64,000 bases of DNA from Chryseobacterium vrystaatense. GTDB taxonomy: Bacteria; Bacteroidota; Bacteroidia; Flavobacteriales; Weeksellaceae. The position numbers and the translations under genes were made by a program. Location: NCBI RefSeq assembly GCF_000737765.1, contig NZ_JPRI01000004.1:371674-435673 (forward strand), read 5' to 3'. Every line of letters begins with the position of its first letter. Position 1 is the first letter of the stretch. Below the pieces are notes generated by a model that was not told the origin of the DNA, ran no database searches, and saw only the letters and a list, made by a program, of their open reading frames with translations. Positions 44,908 through 53,637 of the stretch are shown here, in pieces.

Positions 44908-45070
44908 CTCTGATAATATTTGATTTTCATCTTCTGTTGAATTTTACATATCATACTTAAACTGTCTGAAGTAATCTTAAGTATTTAAAACTTTTGAAAA
45001 GACCTTTTGTCGTTAAAATAAATGTATCAAAGCTTTATTGGAGTCGCATTAAAAAATTAAAAAGTATTGA

Positions 45071-45096
45071 AATCGAGCAGAAATGCTCGATTTTTT
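45071..45096 (+). terminator. Terminator upstream of the second ATP-grasp pair
   Basis: AATCGAGCA, GAAA loop, TGCTCGATT, then T6. Either it ends the five-gene operon or it acts as an attenuator for the gene starting at 45121. Confidence 0.85.
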
Positions 45097-45120
45097 AAAA
45101 TCAAATCACAAAGAAAAAAT

Positions 45121-46299
45121 ATGATCCCTAAATATAGAAAACAGTTCAACCAGGAATTTTCACAGGAAAAATACGACCAGCTTAAAGAAAGTCTTACCCA
45201 AAAAGGAGGTATTGCACCGGCATTCCGAATATCAGAAAGCCCACTCTTTCTTACTGAAGAATTTAAAAATAAACTTCTGGATGCCAGTAACAGTATTATT
45301 GACCAAATCAAAGAAATTCCCGGCGAAATTTTATTAAAAGCTGTTCCTGATAACTGCAGAGTTCCCAATGATACACTACAACCTCATTTTTTTACGATAG
45401 ACTTTGGAATCTGCCGAAGTGAAAACGGAGAGATCGAACCGCAATTGATAGAGCTTCAGGCTTTTCCTTCCTTATATGTTTTTCAAAAAACTTTTGAAGA
45501 GACCTTTTGTGAGATATACCCTTTCCTGTCAGAGATCAAAAATAAAATGCCTGCTGATGATTTTAAAAATCATTTAAAAAAACTGATCGTAGGAGATGAC
45601 AATCCTGAAAATGTTATTCTCCTTGAGATTTTCCCGGAGAAACAGAAAACAGCAATAGACTTTGCATTAACAGAAAAGTTATTAGGGATAAAAACAGTTT
45701 GTCTGACAAAAGTAAAAAAAGAAGGTCGAAAATTATTTTATGAAAGCGAAGGAAATTTGGTGGAGATCAAAAGAATTTACAACCGTGTTATTTTTGATGA
45801 ACTGGACAGAATTCCAGATTTGAAAGCCGGGTTCGATTTCCGTGAAGATATCGATGTAAAGTGGGTCACACATCCAAACTGGTTCTTTAAGGTGTCTAAA
45901 TTCCTTCTTCCTATGCTGAAGCATGAATTTGTTCCTAAAAGTTATTTTCTGCATGAATTTCCAAAAAATGAAAGTCTTGACGATTTTGTATTGAAACCTC
46001 TATTTTCTTTTGCGGGAAGCGGTGTAAATTTAAATCCGACAAAAGAAATCACAGAAGCAATTGAAGATAAAGAAAATTATATATTGCAGCGAAAAGTAAC
46101 CTATGAACCCATCTTTGAAGATATAAACGGAGAGTTTTCAAAAGCAGAAATCCGACTTCTTTATATCTGGCATGAAGATGATGAACGCCCTATCCTTTTG
46201 GAAAACCTGGGGAGAATGACAAAAGCAGCTATGGTGAATGTGGATTTCAATAAGAAAGACGCGATATGGATTGGAAGCTCCAATGCCTTTTTTAAATAA
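45121..46299 (+). CDS. ATP-grasp-like protein, uncharacterised
   Basis: A 392-residue soluble protein. The segment DDFVLKPLFSFAGSGVNL (near 290) looks like an ATP-grasp lysine and glycine-rich loop, and IELQAF (near 112) with ENLGRMTKAAM near the C-terminus recalls circularly permuted ATP-grasp or glutathionylspermidine-synthetase-like folds. This is a motif-based guess. The upstream in-frame TTG at 45067 is rejected because it lies before and within the terminator; ATG 45121 is used. The next gene follows in 31 bases. Confidence 0.72.
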   Translation: MIPKYRKQFNQEFSQEKYDQLKESLTQKGGIAPAFRISESPLFLTEEFKNKLLDASNSIIDQIKEIPGEILLKAVPDNCRVPNDTLQPHFFTIDFGICRSENGEIEPQLIELQAFPSLYVFQKTFEETFCEIYPFLSEIKNKMPADDFKNHLKKLIVGDDNPENVILLEIFPEKQKTAIDFALTEKLLGIKTVCLTKVKKEGRKLFYESEGNLVEIKRIYNRVIFDELDRIPDLKAGFDFREDIDVKWVTHPNWFFKVSKFLLPMLKHEFVPKSYFLHEFPKNESLDDFVLKPLFSFAGSGVNLNPTKEITEAIEDKENYILQRKVTYEPIFEDINGEFSKAEIRLLYIWHEDDERPILLENLGRMTKAAMVNVDFNKKDAIWIGSSNAFFK

Positions 46300-46330
46300 A
46301 AAAAAACAAATTTTAAATAAAAACAAATAA

Positions 46331-47050
46331 ATGATCGAAAAAATAGCTATTCTGGGAGATTTTAATCCCATACACTACACTTTACATCAATTAAATAACA
46401 CAGCAAGAGATGTACAAAAAGTATTAAAAAGAGAAATTCAGTTTGACTGGATTTCTACTGATATTTTTGACTCTAAAACTGTATTTGAAAAGCAAAATTA
46501 CAAAGGATTATGGATAGCTCCGGGGAGCCCCTATAAAGATATGGACGGCGTAATTAATGCAATCAGGTATACCAGAGAAAATAACATTCCTACCTTTGGA
46601 AATTGTGGAGGTTTCCAACACATGATTATAGAATTTGCCCAAAATGTCTGTGATATACAAAATGCTGGTCATGAAGAAATAACCCCTTCTAATCCTTATC
46701 TATTAATTAAAAAACTATCATGTTCGTTAAAAGGTGAAGAAGAAACCCTTAATTTAATTGAAAAAAGCAGCTTCCTTTATCAAACTTTAAAACAGGATAC
46801 AATTTTGGGGAAATATTATTGTAGTTATGGCATCAATGAAATATATACAGACAATTTAAAAGCTCACGGTATGATATTCACCTCGATTTCTGAGGATAAT
46901 AATTACAGATCTTTTGAAATCAAAGACCATCCTTTCTTTGTAGGAACACTTTTTCAACCCGCTTTAACTTCAACTTTGGAAGAACCCAATCCATTGATTA
47001 TTGAGTTTATAAAGAAGTCGTTAGAAAATGTAAATAGACTCATAAAATAA
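46331..47050 (+). CDS. CTP-synthase-like amidotransferase domain lacking His and Glu of the triad
   Basis: A 239-residue stand-alone homologue of the C-terminal glutamine amidotransferase half of CTP synthase. Cys92 is kept (GNCGGFQH; codon TGT, not TGA), but the HPE motif has become FQPA: His to Gln209 and Glu to Ala211, in HPFFVGTLFQPALTS. Free-standing relatives are annotated as CTP synthase C-terminal region-related (seleno)proteins. Glutamine hydrolysis is therefore doubtful. It forms a pair with the ATP-grasp-like gene upstream. Confidence 0.85.
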   Translation: MIEKIAILGDFNPIHYTLHQLNNTARDVQKVLKREIQFDWISTDIFDSKTVFEKQNYKGLWIAPGSPYKDMDGVINAIRYTRENNIPTFGNCGGFQHMIIEFAQNVCDIQNAGHEEITPSNPYLLIKKLSCSLKGEEETLNLIEKSSFLYQTLKQDTILGKYYCSYGINEIYTDNLKAHGMIFTSISEDNNYRSFEIKDHPFFVGTLFQPALTSTLEEPNPLIIEFIKKSLENVNRLIK

Positions 47051-47121
47051 TTATAAACCAATTGCAAGAATCTTCAAAAGATCAAATTTTATAACGCAAA
47101 AAATACTGGAAATATCAGATA

Positions 47122-47658
47122 ATGATAATATTCTTGTATTCAGAAAAAATTAAAGTCAAATTAATGGATCCTAAAAATGTTGATGAATTAATTTACCAAC
47201 CGCTTGGCCTAAAATATTCCAATGTTGAAGAAGAGGATGAATGTGGAGAGTATTCGGGGTTTAATTTTACATTAAACCATCTTAAAATAAAATTCCGCAC
47301 CTCTAAAATAACCCCTACCAAAACAGGGCAGTTTGTAACCATCTGGAAAAGGGACGCAAAAGGAGAAACAGCTCCGTTTGATTCCCGTGATCCGTTTGAT
47401 TTCTATCTGATTTCAGCTTCCAAAGACAATGACAAAGGCATTTTTATTTTTCCGAAAGATATACTGATAGAAAAAGGAATTGTCTCTCATGAAAAAAAGA
47501 CCGGTAAAAGAGGCATAAGAGTTTACCCTGGTTGGGATCTTACAGAAAGTAAACAGGCTAAAGCTACTCAAAAATGGCAGACAGAATATTTTATTGATCT
47601 TTCACAGAATAAGGAGTCATATCTTCAAAAGGCTAAAGCATTATTGGATTTGAAATAG
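47122..47658 (+). CDS. MepB-family protein
   Basis: A 178-residue protein of the MepB family, named after the third gene of the staphylococcal mepRAB drug-efflux operon and of unknown biochemical role. FRTSKITPTKTGQFVTIWKR and the HEKKTGKRGIRVYPGWD region are characteristic. An ATG at residue 15 (47164) would give the more usual N-terminus. No mepR or mepA homologue is nearby. Confidence 0.85.
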   Translation: MIIFLYSEKIKVKLMDPKNVDELIYQPLGLKYSNVEEEDECGEYSGFNFTLNHLKIKFRTSKITPTKTGQFVTIWKRDAKGETAPFDSRDPFDFYLISASKDNDKGIFIFPKDILIEKGIVSHEKKTGKRGIRVYPGWDLTESKQAKATQKWQTEYFIDLSQNKESYLQKAKALLDLK

Positions 47659-47684
47659 AGCCACTGATTTGCTTTTTCCAAAAT

Positions 47685-47713
47685 AAAAAACGGCTGAAAA
47701 TTCAGCCGTTTTT
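47685..47713. terminator. Bidirectional terminator between MepB-type gene and cphA
   Basis: AAAAACGGCTGAA and its exact complement form a perfect stem with A- and T-runs at the two sides. Confidence 0.88.
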
Positions 47714-47734
47714 ATGATTACAGATAATTTATGT

Positions 47735-50365
47735 TCATGAATTTTTATCGTCTTCAAGAAGCTCACGGGCCTGATACTCCTGTACCAGATCAATCGCATT
47801 GGAAATAACATCACTTAAAGCAGTAATAAACGTTCCATCTTCAGCCATACCCATTGCATGTTTCAAAGCTTCAATTTCTTTTGGTATAATCTCATAGCTC
47901 ACATCTCTTCCTGCTTCATTAATACCGTCGATAATCAGACCATTGATCTCTTCTTCTGTTCTTCCTCTCAGGTGCTTTTCGTTTCTGATTATGATATAAT
48001 CAAACATCCTTCCTGCGATTTTCCCACACTCCCTGATATCACTGTCACGCCTGTCACCTACTCCCGAAATGATACCGATCTTCTTTGTAGATTCTACATT
48101 TTTAAGATAATCTTCGATCGCCTCGTAACCTGAAGGATTGTGCGCAAAGTCAATCAATACTTTAAAGCTTTTAAATTTAAAAATATTTAGTCTTCCAGGT
48201 GTAAGCTGAGCACTCGGAATAAAAGTTCTTAAAGAATTAGAAATATCTTCGATTCCAAAACCGTGTAAATAACTTGCCAAACTCGCTGCCAATACATTTT
48301 CGATCATAAATCTGGCCTTTCCTTCCATTGTAATCGGAAAATCTTTGGCCTTTCCGATTCTTATTTTCCAGTCGCCTTTTTTGATGGTTACAAAACCTTC
48401 TTCGTAGATGCAGGTAATCTTCCCTTCTTTCGCAAATTTTACAATATGGGGATTGTTTTCATCCATACTGAATATCGCGATATTACTGTCGAGGTCATTG
48501 ATGATTTTCATGGAATACTCATTGTCTGCGTTCAAAACGCTCCAACCGTTTTTCTTCACACTATCCAGAACGACTCTTTTTACTTTGGTAAGATCTTTCA
48601 GGTTGTGGATGTCATTCATTCCTAAATGATCTTCCTCAATATTGGTTAAAACCCCAATATCACATTGTGAAAATCCTAAACCGGAACGAAGAATCCCCCC
48701 TCTGGCAGTTTCCAGAACTGCAAATTCTACGGTAGGATCTTTTAAAACAAATTCAGCAGAAAGCGGTCCAGTAGTATCTCCTTTTGAAAGCATTGTATTT
48801 TGAATATAAATACCGTCAGAAGTGGTGAAACCTACTCTATACCCGTTACTTTTTACAATATGTGAGATCAGTCTCGTTGTTGTTGTTTTCCCATTCGTAC
48901 CTGTTACCGCAATAATTGGAATGGTATAAGGTTTCCCTTGCGGATACAGCATGTCTACAACAGGAGCAGCTACATTTCTTGGAAGACCTTCGCTTGGAGC
49001 CAGGTGCATTCTGAATCCTGGCGCAGCATTTACCTCGATGATGGCAGCCCCGCTTTCTTTCAATGGCTGTGTTAAATTTTCTGCCATGATATCAATACCG
49101 CATACATCCAAGCCAATAATTTTGGAAACTCTTTCAGCCATCGTGATATTTTCCGGATGTACCATATCTGTAACATCAATGGATGTTCCTCCGGTAGAAA
49201 GATTAGCCGTGGATTTTAAGAAAACTATTTCTCCTTTTTGAGGAATTGTTTCAAGGGTATAATGAAGCTTTTCAAGAAGCTCTAAAGTATCTTTATCAAC
49301 CGCGATTTCTGTAAGAACATTTTCATGTCCGTATCCTCTTCTCGGATCACTGTTTTCTTTATCTATCAGCTGCTGAAGATTGAGTTCTCCGTCACCTACT
49401 ACATGGGCAGGAACTCTCCTTGCTGCCGCAACCATTTTATTATTAATAACCAAAACTCTGAAATCGTATCCTGTAATGTATTTTTCTATAATTACTTTTC
49501 TGGAATACTTCTGAGCATGTTCAAGTCCTATTTTTGCAGCTTCCCAATCATTTACATTAATGGAGGAACCTTTTCCATGATTTCCATCCAGTGGTTTCAG
49601 AACAATGGGATACCCTATTCTTTTGATAACCTCCGTTAATCCTTCTTCATCAACGATCAGGTCTCCAATGGGAACCGGAATAGCCGCATCATGCAGCATT
49701 TTTTTTGTCAGTTCTTTATTGCAAGCAATATCCACTGCAATTGAACTTGTTTTTCCGGTAATAGTAGCCTGAAACCGCTGTTGATTGACACCGTAACCTA
49801 ACTGTACTAAAGAGTTTGTTCCTAATCTGATCCAAGGAATTCTTCTGGAAACAGCTTCTTCCACAATACTTCCCGTAGAAGGTCCAAGACGTACACGTTC
49901 TCTTATTTCTTTAAGCGTATGGATACAGGCATGGATATCATATTCTTGATCTTCAATCAAAGCCTGCGCTATTTTTACGGCTTCTTCCGCAGCATAGATT
50001 CCTGCATTTTCTTCAATATAATTAAAGACGACATTGTATATTCCAGGTGATTTGGTTTCACGTGTTCTTCCGAACCCCACATCCATACCAGCCAGGGTCT
50101 GTATTTCTAAGGCAATATGTTCAATAACATGTCCCATCCAGGTTCCTGTTTCTATCCTATGAAAAAATCCCCCTTCTACTCCTTCTGAGCATCTGTGGCT
50201 CATCAGGGATGGGAGTAGTTTTTGGATCCTTTCTCTGAAACCATCGATCTTATTCGTAGGATAATTTTCCATTTCCTCCAGGTCCAATCTCATCTGTATC
50301 AGCTTCTTTCTTCTGATACTCCAGATATTTGGGCCGCGTAATGCCTGTATCTTCTCAATTTTCAT
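47735..50365 (-). CDS. cphA: Cyanophycin synthetase
   Basis: Makes cyanophycin, a poly-aspartate backbone with arginine on each side chain, as a nitrogen store. The order is an N-domain (1-160, with IEHIALEIQTLAGMDVGFGR), an ATP-grasp domain (about 220-475; IVLKPLDGNHGKG, EVNAAPGFRMH), and a Mur-ligase domain with P-loop GTNGKTTTT near 490. Length 876 matches CphA1. Cyanophycinase is divergent from it and isoaspartyl peptidase follows, so the whole make-and-break cycle is encoded here. Confidence 0.95.
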   Translation of the reverse strand: MKIEKIQALRGPNIWSIRRKKLIQMRLDLEEMENYPTNKIDGFRERIQKLLPSLMSHRCSEGVEGGFFHRIETGTWMGHVIEHIALEIQTLAGMDVGFGRTRETKSPGIYNVVFNYIEENAGIYAAEEAVKIAQALIEDQEYDIHACIHTLKEIRERVRLGPSTGSIVEEAVSRRIPWIRLGTNSLVQLGYGVNQQRFQATITGKTSSIAVDIACNKELTKKMLHDAAIPVPIGDLIVDEEGLTEVIKRIGYPIVLKPLDGNHGKGSSINVNDWEAAKIGLEHAQKYSRKVIIEKYITGYDFRVLVINNKMVAAARRVPAHVVGDGELNLQQLIDKENSDPRRGYGHENVLTEIAVDKDTLELLEKLHYTLETIPQKGEIVFLKSTANLSTGGTSIDVTDMVHPENITMAERVSKIIGLDVCGIDIMAENLTQPLKESGAAIIEVNAAPGFRMHLAPSEGLPRNVAAPVVDMLYPQGKPYTIPIIAVTGTNGKTTTTRLISHIVKSNGYRVGFTTSDGIYIQNTMLSKGDTTGPLSAEFVLKDPTVEFAVLETARGGILRSGLGFSQCDIGVLTNIEEDHLGMNDIHNLKDLTKVKRVVLDSVKKNGWSVLNADNEYSMKIINDLDSNIAIFSMDENNPHIVKFAKEGKITCIYEEGFVTIKKGDWKIRIGKAKDFPITMEGKARFMIENVLAASLASYLHGFGIEDISNSLRTFIPSAQLTPGRLNIFKFKSFKVLIDFAHNPSGYEAIEDYLKNVESTKKIGIISGVGDRRDSDIRECGKIAGRMFDYIIIRNEKHLRGRTEEEINGLIIDGINEAGRDVSYEIIPKEIEALKHAMGMAEDGTFITALSDVISNAIDLVQEYQARELLEDDKNS

Positions 50366-50410
50366 AATCTATTTGCATTTTTATCAGTTAACAATAACTC
50401 CTTCAAAAAT

Positions 50411-50418
50411 CAAAGATA
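50411..50418 (-). promoter_or_regulatory. -7 promoter box of cphA
   Basis: TATCTTTG on the minus strand, 45 bases before the ATG at 50365. Confidence 0.5.
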
Positions 50419-50549
50419 ATGTAAAACCCTAAACGAAACTATACCACGTTTAAACATTTCTCAAAAAAGAATTAAAAAAAATTAACAATCCTAAAACATT
50501 AAAAACCATTTAAATGTGGCATGAATTTCGTCAAATGTTAAATATTTTT

Positions 50550-50557
50550 TAAATTTG
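50550..50557 (+). promoter_or_regulatory. -7 promoter box of cphB
   Basis: TAAATTTG followed by C, six bases before ATG 50564, so the message should be leaderless. Confidence 0.55.
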
Positions 50558-50563
50558 CACACT

Positions 50564-51454
50564 ATGATGAGACCCGTTGGAAAATTAATTATTATCGGAG
50601 GCGCTGTAAACAAAGGAAGTTTTGCAGAAACCGATTTCGATCAGAACATTGAAAAAAACCTTAATTTCTTTGAAAGAGGAATCTTGCGAAAGATCATTAA
50701 TGAATCTAAGCATAAGGAAAACTCTGTCATTGAAATTGTAACGACAGCCTCACAGATCCCTCAAATTGTAGGTACAGAATATAAGAAAGCTTTTGAATTT
50801 CTTGGTGCCAAAAATGTAAATATACTTGATATACACAACCGTGAAGAAGCCAATTCTGATGCCATGGCTGCAAGAGCCAATGCTGCAGATGTTGTGATGT
50901 TCACAGGTGGAGATCAGCTTAGACTGACTTCTATCCTTGGTGGAACAAGATTTCATGACACGATATTGCTGAAATATCAGGAACAGGATTTTATCTATTC
51001 CGGAACTTCTGCCGGTGCTGCCGCAGCTTCTGAAAATATGATCTATCAGGGAAGCAGCTCTGAATCTCTCCTGAAAGGTGAAATTAAGACTACGCAGGGA
51101 CTCGGATTAATCGACAATGTGATCATTGATACCCACTTTGTACAAAGAGGCAGAATCGGACGTCTTTTCCAGGCTGTCGTCAACAATCCAAGAACATTAG
51201 GAATAGGATTAGGTGAAGATACCGGACTTTTTATCTATAATGACGTAATGACTGCTGTAGGTTCCGGCCTTGTCATTCTTGTAGACGGAAGATTCATTAA
51301 AGATACCAACCTTACCAATATCAACCTTGGTGAACCTATTTCAATTGATAATCTTACCGTACACGTAATGTCTATGAACGACCATTACGATCTTACCACA
51401 AAAAAACTGACGATAGAGAATTCACAGTTTAATCCAATACCGCAGGATAAATAG
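50564..51454 (+). CDS. cphB: Cyanophycinase
   Basis: A serine-type S51 exopeptidase that cuts cyanophycin to beta-Asp-Arg dipeptides. The nucleophile is in GTSAGAAAAS, with the His in DTHFVQRGRIGRL. Length 296 is usual for the intracellular form and no signal peptide is present. The start is ATG 50564 because the in-frame TTG at 50555 is part of the promoter box TAAATTTG. It runs divergently from cphA, which would allow joint or opposed control from the shared intergenic DNA. Confidence 0.95.
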   Translation: MMRPVGKLIIIGGAVNKGSFAETDFDQNIEKNLNFFERGILRKIINESKHKENSVIEIVTTASQIPQIVGTEYKKAFEFLGAKNVNILDIHNREEANSDAMAARANAADVVMFTGGDQLRLTSILGGTRFHDTILLKYQEQDFIYSGTSAGAAAASENMIYQGSSSESLLKGEIKTTQGLGLIDNVIIDTHFVQRGRIGRLFQAVVNNPRTLGIGLGEDTGLFIYNDVMTAVGSGLVILVDGRFIKDTNLTNINLGEPISIDNLTVHVMSMNDHYDLTTKKLTIENSQFNPIPQDK

Positions 51455-51497
51455 CCCTAGGATTAAAGATACCCTATAAATATCATTAAACAGACTC

Positions 51498-51529
51498 AAC
51501 CTGCCCTTCAAAAGAAAGGCAGGTTTTTT
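51498..51529 (+). terminator. Terminator of cphB
   Basis: AACCTGCC, 12-base loop, GGCAGGTT plus T-run. Confidence 0.83.
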
Positions 51530-51624
51530 ATAGGGTAAAAAACATTGCAATCAGAAACAAGCAATGAAGAATTCACAGATAATATTACGATACTGATATC
51601 AGGAAAATTCTTATCTTGTCTCTA

Positions 51625-51632
51625 TATTTTTG
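51625..51632 (+). promoter_or_regulatory. -7 promoter box of the isoaspartyl peptidase gene
   Basis: TATTTTTG, 78 bases before the ATG at 51710. Confidence 0.45.
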
Positions 51633-51709
51633 AAAACAAAGGATGAGCAGTAGTTATCGTAAATTTTAATCATGATCATGAAGCTCATCATCCGAAATCC
51701 ATATATCTT

Positions 51710-52552
51710 ATGAAAATTATCATCCACGGCGGTTTTTTCTCTGAAAGCGACCAAAGCCATGAAGTAAAAACCGCAAAACAAAATTCTTTAAAACATATCG
51801 CTCAGCAGGCATTCGACTATCTTCAGACGCATTCTGCTTTTGATACCGCAGCTTATGCTGTCTCCCTTCTGGAAGACGATCCCTTATATAACGCAGGGAT
51901 TGGTTCGCAGATACAGAGTGATGGCGTGATCAGGATGAGTGCAGCCATTATGGATGGAGAAACTCAGAAATTAAGCGGCGTAATCAATCTTCAGGATGTC
52001 AGGAATCCAATTTTGGTCGCTAAAGAGCTGATCAGAGAAGATGACAGAGTTTTGGGCGGAAATGGTGCTAAAATTTATGCGTCTCAACATGGTTTTGACA
52101 ACTTTTCTACAGAACTGCCGCAAAGAAGAAGTGAATATGAAACCAAACTTAAAAACGGAGGAAAAGGAACCGTAGGCTGCGTTGCCCTGGATAAAGAAGG
52201 AAAACTGGCCGTAGCAACCTCTACCGGAGGGAAAGGTTTTGAGATTCCCGGAAGAATTTCAGACTCAGCAACAGTAGCTGGAAATTATGCCAATTCAATT
52301 TGTGCAGTAAGCTGTACGGGCGTAGGCGAAGACATCGTAAGCAATGCCACTGCTGCCAAAATCGTTACGCGAACAACAGATGGAATGAGTCTGAAACAGG
52401 CTTTTACCAAGACTTTTGATGAACTTAAAACAATTGACGGATTCGCAGGAGCTATTGCCATTGACAAAGACGGAAACATATGCCATCAGGATTCTTATCC
52501 TACAATGGTCTTCGCAAGTTTTGATGGAGAAGCGTTTCAGGTCTTCCAATAA
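51710..52552 (+). CDS. Isoaspartyl peptidase / plant-type L-asparaginase
   Basis: An N-terminal-nucleophile hydrolase made as a precursor and cleaved before the Thr of GTVGCVALD (near residue 152), giving two subunits. ATSTGG and YNAGIGSQIQSDG fit the family. Members split beta-Asp dipeptides, including beta-Asp-Arg from cyanophycinase, into free amino acids. Following cphA and cphB, it completes the cyanophycin degradation route. It has its own -7 box and lies after the cphB terminator. Confidence 0.92.
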   Translation: MKIIIHGGFFSESDQSHEVKTAKQNSLKHIAQQAFDYLQTHSAFDTAAYAVSLLEDDPLYNAGIGSQIQSDGVIRMSAAIMDGETQKLSGVINLQDVRNPILVAKELIREDDRVLGGNGAKIYASQHGFDNFSTELPQRRSEYETKLKNGGKGTVGCVALDKEGKLAVATSTGGKGFEIPGRISDSATVAGNYANSICAVSCTGVGEDIVSNATAAKIVTRTTDGMSLKQAFTKTFDELKTIDGFAGAIAIDKDGNICHQDSYPTMVFASFDGEAFQVFQ

Positions 52553-52585
52553 TTTTAACATTTTTTTATCATCTGATTTATTTTT

Positions 52586-52602
52586 TTGGCACGTATTTTA
52601 CA
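52586..52602 (+). promoter_or_regulatory. Sigma-54-like -24/-12 element before the YtxH-type gene
   Basis: TTGGCACG, four bases, TTACA: the -24 half is perfect and the GG is exactly ten bases from the -12 position, where AC replaces the usual GC. It lies 48 bases before ATG 52650. Confidence 0.55.
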
Positions 52603-52649
52603 TGTTAATAAGTAACAAATTTTAATACACATTTTAAAAAATAGAAATC

Positions 52650-52886
52650 ATGGGAAATAAGACAAAAGGTTTATTAGCTTTACTAGGTATTGGTGCTTTA
52701 GCATATTGGAAATACAAAAATTCTTCACCTGAAGACAAGCAGGCTGTAAAGGATAAAATCAATACAGCTAAGGATAATCTAAACAAATGGGGAAATGATG
52801 TCAAAAACAAAGCTAATGATGTGGCTTCCCAGGTTCAGAACAAAGTAGATGAAGCAAAAACAAAAGCAGAAGATTCTTTAAGCTAA
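52650..52886 (+). CDS. YtxH-like small membrane-anchored coiled-coil protein
   Basis: A 78-residue protein with one hydrophobic segment (about 6-20) and a highly charged, Lys/Asp/Asn-rich amphipathic helix for the rest (VKDKINTAKDNLNKWG). This is the YtxH/late-embryogenesis-like pattern of envelope stress proteins. The sigma-54-like site upstream and the terminator at 52920 make it a single-gene unit, perhaps stress-induced. Confidence 0.78.
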   Translation: MGNKTKGLLALLGIGALAYWKYKNSSPEDKQAVKDKINTAKDNLNKWGNDVKNKANDVASQVQNKVDEAKTKAEDSLS

Positions 52887-52919
52887 AAGCATATTAGTTT
52901 TTTTAACATTCATATATAG

Positions 52920-52957
52920 AAAGTCATCGCAGTCTTAGGATTACGATGACTTTTCTT
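52920..52957 (+). terminator. Terminator of the YtxH-type gene
   Basis: AAGTCATCG, 14-base loop, CGATGACTT then T-rich. Confidence 0.75.
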
Positions 52958-53028
52958 TATCATAGCCGAATGGCAGATTCCATGCCTTTTAACGGGCCAA
53001 TTCTAAAATTAATCTCTTTTATAAAAAT

Positions 53029-53562
53029 CTATTGACCAAGCAGTTTTCTCTTTTGCTCAGTAAACTCTTCTTCACTTAAAACTCCGCTTTCTCTTAGTTT
53101 TCCCAACTGCTCCAGCTGAATTAAAGTACCTGACTGAGAAGGATTCTGAAAATATTCTTTGGGACGGGACATGAAATCTCTTACTTTTTCGCAAAATAAT
53201 TCTGCCTCATACTTACCAACACCATCAATCGCTACCACATCATCTGATACATGAATGTCTATAGATCCTAACAACAGTGCGGTTTCATATTGTATAGAGC
53301 TTATTTTATCGTAGGAAAAATCTTCTACTTTCAATCCATACATAAACTCTTTGTCTACGAAAATCAGTCTTCTGTCGGTAGCAACCAGAATAATATGATG
53401 TTTTGTTGCTTTGCTTCTACCTTCAACAAGGTATACGATTTTTTCATTTTTTGAAAGGACATCAGGTAATTCACGGATCTCTTTTCTTGCAAAAAATGTC
53501 GGATTGATATCCAACTTTTCCAATTCCTCTTTTATTTCGTCAAGTCTTGATCGTTCGCTCAT
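53029..53562 (-). CDS. PH-like and SHOCT domain protein, short form
   Basis: A 177-residue soluble protein. Residues 15-135 look like a bacterial PH domain (KIVYLVEGRSKATKHHIILVATDRRLIFVDK), and residues 147-177 are a SHOCT helix pair (LEQLGKLRESGVLSEEEF). It matches the C-terminal two thirds of the proteins encoded at 54289 and 55156 but lacks their N-terminal zinc ribbon. SHOCT segments are oligomerisation or membrane-targeting tags. Function unknown. Confidence 0.82.
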   Translation of the reverse strand: MSERSRLDEIKEELEKLDINPTFFARKEIRELPDVLSKNEKIVYLVEGRSKATKHHIILVATDRRLIFVDKEFMYGLKVEDFSYDKISSIQYETALLLGSIDIHVSDDVVAIDGVGKYEAELFCEKVRDFMSRPKEYFQNPSQSGTLIQLEQLGKLRESGVLSEEEFTEQKRKLLGQ

Positions 53563-53637
53563 AGCAGTAGTTTAGAAGCGTAAATTACTATTTCTTTCCG
53601 AAAAATAATTGGATTGGTTTTAAAATTTAAAGTCCCA

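Larger units (their letters stand above)
44799..45120. other. 322-base intergenic region with dispersed repeat and terminator
   Basis: It holds one copy of the AACACTTAAGTTTT repeat near 44894 and a clear terminator hairpin at 45071-45096 that ends 25 bases before the next gene. No open frame. Confidence 0.65.

Noticed and set aside
46601..46612. Selenocysteine in the CTP-synthase-like protein
   Set aside because: Relatives are called (seleno)proteins, but here the codon is TGT, an ordinary Cys.
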